In this document: in pieces, positions 12,604-15,608 of the stretch | Layout: each line of letters opens with the position of its first letter | Numbering within the stretch: position 1 is the stretch's first letter | From: SAR116 cluster bacterium | Lineage (GTDB): Bacteria > Pseudomonadota > Alphaproteobacteria > Puniceispirillales > GCA-002684695 | DNA: 15,608 bases | Direction of reading: 5' to 3' | NCBI GenBank assembly: GCA_002684695.1 | Contig: NYVQ01000027.1 | Coordinates: 27,712-43,319 of the forward strand | Made by a program: the position numbers and the translations under genes | Notes under the pieces: model-generated | Database searches by the model: none | The model's input: the letters and a program-made list of their open reading frames with translations, nothing else | Told to the model about the DNA's origin: nothing

Positions 12604-13569
12604 ATGAAAATTGGTTTTATTGGTTTAGGGAATGTTGGAAGCAAAATTGCTAAAAACTTAATTAATAATGGTTTTAAATTAACTGTCTTAGATTTAAATG
12701 AGACTTTATCAACTTCATTTGAGGATATTGGCGCTAAATGGGCATCATCACCAAAAGAGTTGGCTAAACACTCTGAAATGATAATTACATGCCTACCGTC
12801 ACCAAAAGCTTGCTCTGATGTTATGGAAGGTGAGGAAGGGATAATTAAAGGGCTTTCAAAAGGAAAAATTTGGGCTGAAATGTCTACAACAGATTTTGAA
12901 GAAGTAAAACGAATTGGTAATTTAGTTTCTGCTGTTTCTGGGGAGCCGATGGATTGCCCAGTTTCTGGAGGATGCCATAGAGCAGCAACTGGTAATATTT
13001 CTATTTTTGCTGGCACTCAAAGAGAAACTTTTGAAAGAGCCTTGCCTGTTTTAAAAACAATGGGAAGAAGAATTCTTCATACAGGAGATCTTGGAAGTGC
13101 CTCTATCCTTAAAGTCGCTACTAATTACTTGGCAACAACTAATCTTATATCTGTCAGTGAAGCATTAATAACATGTAAGGCAGCTGGCTTAAATTTAAAT
13201 ACAACCTTCGAAGCTTTTAAAATTTCATCAGGAAATTCATTTGTTCACGAAACGGAAGGACAAGTTATCTTAAATGGTTCTAGAGATATTAATTTTACCA
13301 TGGACTTAGTTCTAAAAGACATAGGATTATTTGATGAAATTGCTAAGAAAAATAAAATACCACTAGAGATATCACCTTTAATAAATAAAATCTTTGAAGA
13401 TGGCCAATCTAAATACGGACCCAGAGAGTGGTCCCCTAATATTATCAAAAGATTAGAAGACGCTACGGGAATTTCTGTATTAGCACCTGGTTTTCCAGAT
13501 GAAATAATTGATGATGAAGCGCCTGAAGAAGGATATGAAGTTATTCCTACTGGATCTGTAAAGACATAA
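12604..13569 (+). CDS. 3-hydroxyisobutyrate dehydrogenase-family NAD(P)-dependent oxidoreductase
   Basis: A beta-hydroxyacid dehydrogenase of 321 residues (MmsB/GarR/GlxR family), oxidising or reducing a small beta-hydroxy acid. Visible: the Rossmann motif GFIGLGNVG (4-12), an acidic residue after the second strand (VLDLN, 28-32) that favours NAD over NADP, ITCLPSP (61-67), the substrate-binding signature DCPVSGG (117-123), and the catalytic lysine K170 with N174 in ASILKVATNYL (166-176). The C-terminus from about 295 to 321 is longer and more acidic than usual for the family (FPDEIIDDEAPEEGYEV). The ATG at 12604 follows AAGGTGGA a few bases upstream. The substrate is not assigned: hydroxyisobutyrate, tartronate semialdehyde and others use the same fold. 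The gene ends at a bidirectional terminator. Confidence 0.87.
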   Translation: MKIGFIGLGNVGSKIAKNLINNGFKLTVLDLNETLSTSFEDIGAKWASSPKELAKHSEMIITCLPSPKACSDVMEGEEGIIKGLSKGKIWAEMSTTDFEEVKRIGNLVSAVSGEPMDCPVSGGCHRAATGNISIFAGTQRETFERALPVLKTMGRRILHTGDLGSASILKVATNYLATTNLISVSEALITCKAAGLNLNTTFEAFKISSGNSFVHETEGQVILNGSRDINFTMDLVLKDIGLFDEIAKKNKIPLEISPLINKIFEDGQSKYGPREWSPNIIKRLEDATGISVLAPGFPDEIIDDEAPEEGYEVIPTGSVKT

Positions 13570-13575
13570 TTTCAT

Positions 13576-13608
13576 AAAAAAAAAGGGTGGATTAGCCACC
13601 CTTTTTTT
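13576..13608. terminator. Bidirectional intrinsic terminator
   Basis: GGGTGG (13585-13590), loop ATTAG, CCACCC (13596-13601), flanked by nine A (13576-13584) and seven T (13602-13608). The A- and T-runs make it work on both strands. It lies between the stop of the dehydrogenase gene and that of the convergent solute-binding protein gene. Confidence 0.92.
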
Positions 13609-13624
13609 GATTGTTGTGTTCTGA

Positions 13625-14956
13625 TTAATTATCAGTTGCATCCTTTAAAATAGCGTTCGCATCTTCATTTAATTTGTTGAGTGTAGACATTATATCCTCA
13701 CCGTTAATGATTGCTGCGTAAGCTTTTTCAACTTCACCTCTAACAGAATAATACCCTGGAACAGAAGGCTCGCCTTTTCCATATTTTACCATTCCCAAAG
13801 ATTTATCATACTGCGCCATAGCATCTCTTTTTTCTTTAATAAGAGGATGCTCTCCAGATGAAGTTCTAACAAAGCCGTAACCACTTTCTGTAGACCAAAC
13901 CGCAGAATTTTCAGTATTAGTTATATATTTCATCCACTGATAAGCTGCGACCATTCTATTGGCATCACCTGTATTACCCATAATTAAACCACCGCCATAT
14001 AAGTTTAGTACTGGCTCAGAAGTTGTGTGTGAAATCGGAGCAACGTCCCAGTTTCCATTATATCCCTCTTGAATAGCTTTTTGAAAATAAGTAATCCCTG
14101 AGGTAGATCCTGCAGAGAAAAGAACTGAACCCTGTCCAAGATACTGCTGGTCAGTGTATTTACCTCTAGCAGCAATAGCGCATCCCTTTGAAGACATGCC
14201 TTGAATGAACTTCATTGCCTCTACTGATTTAGGACCATTAAAAATATACTGGCCATTATCGTAGTCAAATACATCTCCACCATGTGCGAATACCCATGCT
14301 GCAAAATTACTTGCATCAGTATCTATTTCGTAACCATAGCTTGGCTCCTCACCCATTTTACCACTAAAATCCTTGTTAGTGGCTGCGCAAGCAGCTTTAG
14401 CAAAATCTGCAGGAGTTTTTGGTTCGTCTAGACCTAGTTCATTTAGCCAGTCTTTGTTGTAGTATATGATTTCAATTGATTTACCAACTTCATGAAGTAA
14501 CTTTGGGTTACCATCAAAATATGGAGAGTAACCAACATCCCAATTAGCACCCCAGTCATCTTTGTCTGCCTGCGACACACCCCATTTTTTACTATTAGCC
14601 AATATTGTCTGATCAATTGCAGCTGTAACAATATACATATCAGCAGCAGCATTTCCGTAGCCTCTTGCCACATCAGCAATATCTTTTGTGCCTGCAGATG
14701 ACATCATTGCAGATTGTACTTTTCCATAGTGACCTTTGTAAACAACGTTAACCTTAATTCCAGTTTCTGCCTCAAATCTCTCAGCCCTGGCTTTCATTGC
14801 ATCAAGTCTTTCATCAGAATACTGAACCCAGAATTCAACTGTTTGACCAGTCGGATTTGCGTTTTCAATATCTGAAGTAGTGACTGCAAATGCTTTTCCA
14901 GAAATCAAGATTAAAGAAGCAACAAATAAATTTATTATTATTTTTGAAAGTTTCAT
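13625..14956 (-). CDS. ABC importer solute-binding protein, CUT1 (sugar/polyol) type
   Basis: A periplasmic substrate-binding protein of 443 residues for an ABC importer. The N-terminus has a clear signal peptide: a basic start (MKLSK), a hydrophobic core, and an AFA cleavage site around residue 24. The mature part has the family-1 binding-protein pattern VEFWVQYSDERLDAMKARAERFEAETG (40-66), VVYKGHY (71-77), IIYYNKDWLNELGL (163-176), NLYGGGLIM and AYQWMKYIT...WSTESGY. This is broadly like glycerol-3-phosphate/maltose-type (UgpB/MalE) proteins. It ends with PSVPGYYSVRGEVEKAYAAI, near the usual end of such proteins. The GGGGTAGG stretch lies just before the ATG. It follows the permease gene by 94 bases on the same strand, so it is probably in the same importer operon. 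Substrate unknown. Confidence 0.88.
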   Translation of the reverse strand: MKLSKIIINLFVASLILISGKAFAVTTSDIENANPTGQTVEFWVQYSDERLDAMKARAERFEAETGIKVNVVYKGHYGKVQSAMMSSAGTKDIADVARGYGNAAADMYIVTAAIDQTILANSKKWGVSQADKDDWGANWDVGYSPYFDGNPKLLHEVGKSIEIIYYNKDWLNELGLDEPKTPADFAKAACAATNKDFSGKMGEEPSYGYEIDTDASNFAAWVFAHGGDVFDYDNGQYIFNGPKSVEAMKFIQGMSSKGCAIAARGKYTDQQYLGQGSVLFSAGSTSGITYFQKAIQEGYNGNWDVAPISHTTSEPVLNLYGGGLIMGNTGDANRMVAAYQWMKYITNTENSAVWSTESGYGFVRTSSGEHPLIKEKRDAMAQYDKSLGMVKYGKGEPSVPGYYSVRGEVEKAYAAIINGEDIMSTLNKLNEDANAILKDATDN

Positions 14957-15050
14957 AACCTACCCCAGTTTTTGTTTAAATTTTTAATTGCTAATATAAT
15001 ATTTTACTCAGATTACACATTTATTTCAAATATGCTTAATGCATTAATGC

Positions 15051-15608
15051 TTACTCTTTTATACCAAAATTAGATATGCTTTCAATGAATAATCTTTGAG
15101 TGAAAAAATATAAAATTAATATTGGAGCTATGGCAATTAAACATGCTGCCATTAGTAAATGAAAATTTGGCCCCACCTCTCTTACAAAGCTATATATAGA
15201 AACTGTAACAGGGTACCAGTCTTCTTTTGTTAAGATCAAAAGAGGCCACGCGAAACTATTCCAGGCAATGATAAAAGTAAATAAAGCGACCGTTACTATT
15301 ATAGGCATACTCATAGGAACTACGATTCGCGTCAGAAAATAAAAATGAGACGCTCCGTCAAGTCTTGCAGCATCCCACAACTCATTAGGTATTTTTTTAA
15401 AATACTGCCTCAATAAAAATATCACAAAAATGTTACCCATAAATGGCACTGTTAATCCTTGTAATGTATTCATCCAGGAGGGACCAAATGGTAAAGGTAT
15501 TATCTCACCTCTTATGATTAGCAGATGCGGTAGGAGTGTTATTATTTCAGGGATCATTAAAGACAATAACAATAAATAAAATATTAAATTTTTAAAAGGA
15601 AACTCTAT
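15051..15608 (-). CDS. ABC importer inner-membrane permease (MalG/UgpE type), 5'-truncated
   Basis: C-terminal part of a binding-protein-dependent transport permease. The frame stays open to the right edge (starting IEFPFKNLIFYLLLL...), so the gene begins beyond the window; the usual length is about 270-290 residues and 185 are visible. It has several membrane segments, the family's SLMIPE stretch and the EAA-loop motif WDAARLDGASHFYFLTRIVVP-like region, with DGA preserved, which docks on the ATPase. The last residues (FIESISNFGIKE) are close to the usual MalG-class C-terminus. It is transcribed ahead of the solute-binding protein gene. The second permease and the ATPase are not in view and would be expected to the right. 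Confidence 0.9.
   Translation of the reverse strand: MEFPFKNLIFYLLLLSLMIPEIITLLPHLLIIRGEIIPLPFGPSWMNTLQGLTVPFMGNIFVIFLLRQYFKKIPNELWDAARLDGASHFYFLTRIVVPMSMPIIVTVALFTFIIAWNSFAWPLLILTKEDWYPVTVSIYSFVREVGPNFHLLMAACLIAIAPILILYFFTQRLFIESISNFGIKE

Noticed and set aside
12561..13016. Open frame of 151 codons on the minus strand
   Set aside because: Shadow of the dehydrogenase gene, which has all its motifs on the plus strand.
15041..15050. GCATTAATGC palindrome between the permease and binding-protein genes
   Set aside because: Perfect 10-base palindrome next to the permease stop, but with no loop, T-run or flanking signal; likely chance, or too short to interpret.
1..15608. CRISPR array, tRNA, rRNA, insertion sequence or prophage
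   Set aside because: No regular spaced repeats, no cloverleaf or rRNA-like stretch, no transposase, integrase or phage protein was found on reading both strands.

Overview
The window is AT-rich, tightly packed bacterial DNA with short intergenic gaps, overlapping or nearly overlapping genes, some TTG starts and convergent genes sharing terminators. The gene content, and above all a tandem SAM-II / SAM-V type riboswitch leader before a homocysteine methyltransferase gene, point to a streamlined marine alphaproteobacterium (SAR11-like, or another AT-rich marine lineage such as HIMB59/AEGEAN-169). The exact lineage cannot be fixed from the sequence alone. No tRNA, rRNA, CRISPR array, transposase or phage gene was seen.

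Layout. (1) 1-1317 (+): 3' part of a formimidoylglutamate deiminase gene (hutF, histidine degradation), cut by the left edge. It ends in a terminator shared with the opposing gene. (2) 1330-4254 (-): an apparent operon, sixA-like phosphohistidine phosphatase, then ppk2 polyphosphate kinase, then a Ppx/GppA exopolyphosphatase. (3) 4393-8193 (+): divergent from it, an arsenic-type glyceraldehyde-3-phosphate dehydrogenase, overlapping arsJ (efflux of 1-arseno-3-phosphoglycerate), then a PiT phosphate transporter. (4) 8171-11898 (-): a methionine operon, homocysteine S-methyltransferase (bhmt type), metY, an alpha/beta hydrolase coupled to metY by an ATGA overlap, and a Nudix hydrolase. Its leader (11899-12060) carries a SAM-II-like aptamer, an intrinsic terminator and a SAM-V-like aptamer that runs into the ribosome binding site. 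(5) 12248-13569 (+): a small unknown acidic protein with a TTG start and a 3-hydroxyisobutyrate dehydrogenase-family oxidoreductase. (6) 13625-15608 (-): a CUT1-type ABC sugar or polyol importer: solute-binding protein and, upstream in transcription, an inner-membrane permease cut by the right edge.

How the parts fit. Regions 2 and 3 form a phosphorus/arsenate neighbourhood. PiT carriers take up phosphate and also admit arsenate. The GAPDH/ArsJ pair turns arsenate into an organoarsenical and exports it. The divergent operon makes and breaks polyphosphate. Region 4 is a methionine-synthesis unit: MetY makes homocysteine and the methyltransferase makes methionine. Its leader looks able to sense SAM twice, once for transcription and once for translation. 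The most notable items are this double riboswitch with a plausible antiterminator, the polyphosphate/arsenate/phosphate cluster with dyad and direct-repeat elements between its two arms, and the unexplained hydrolases attached to the methionine operon.
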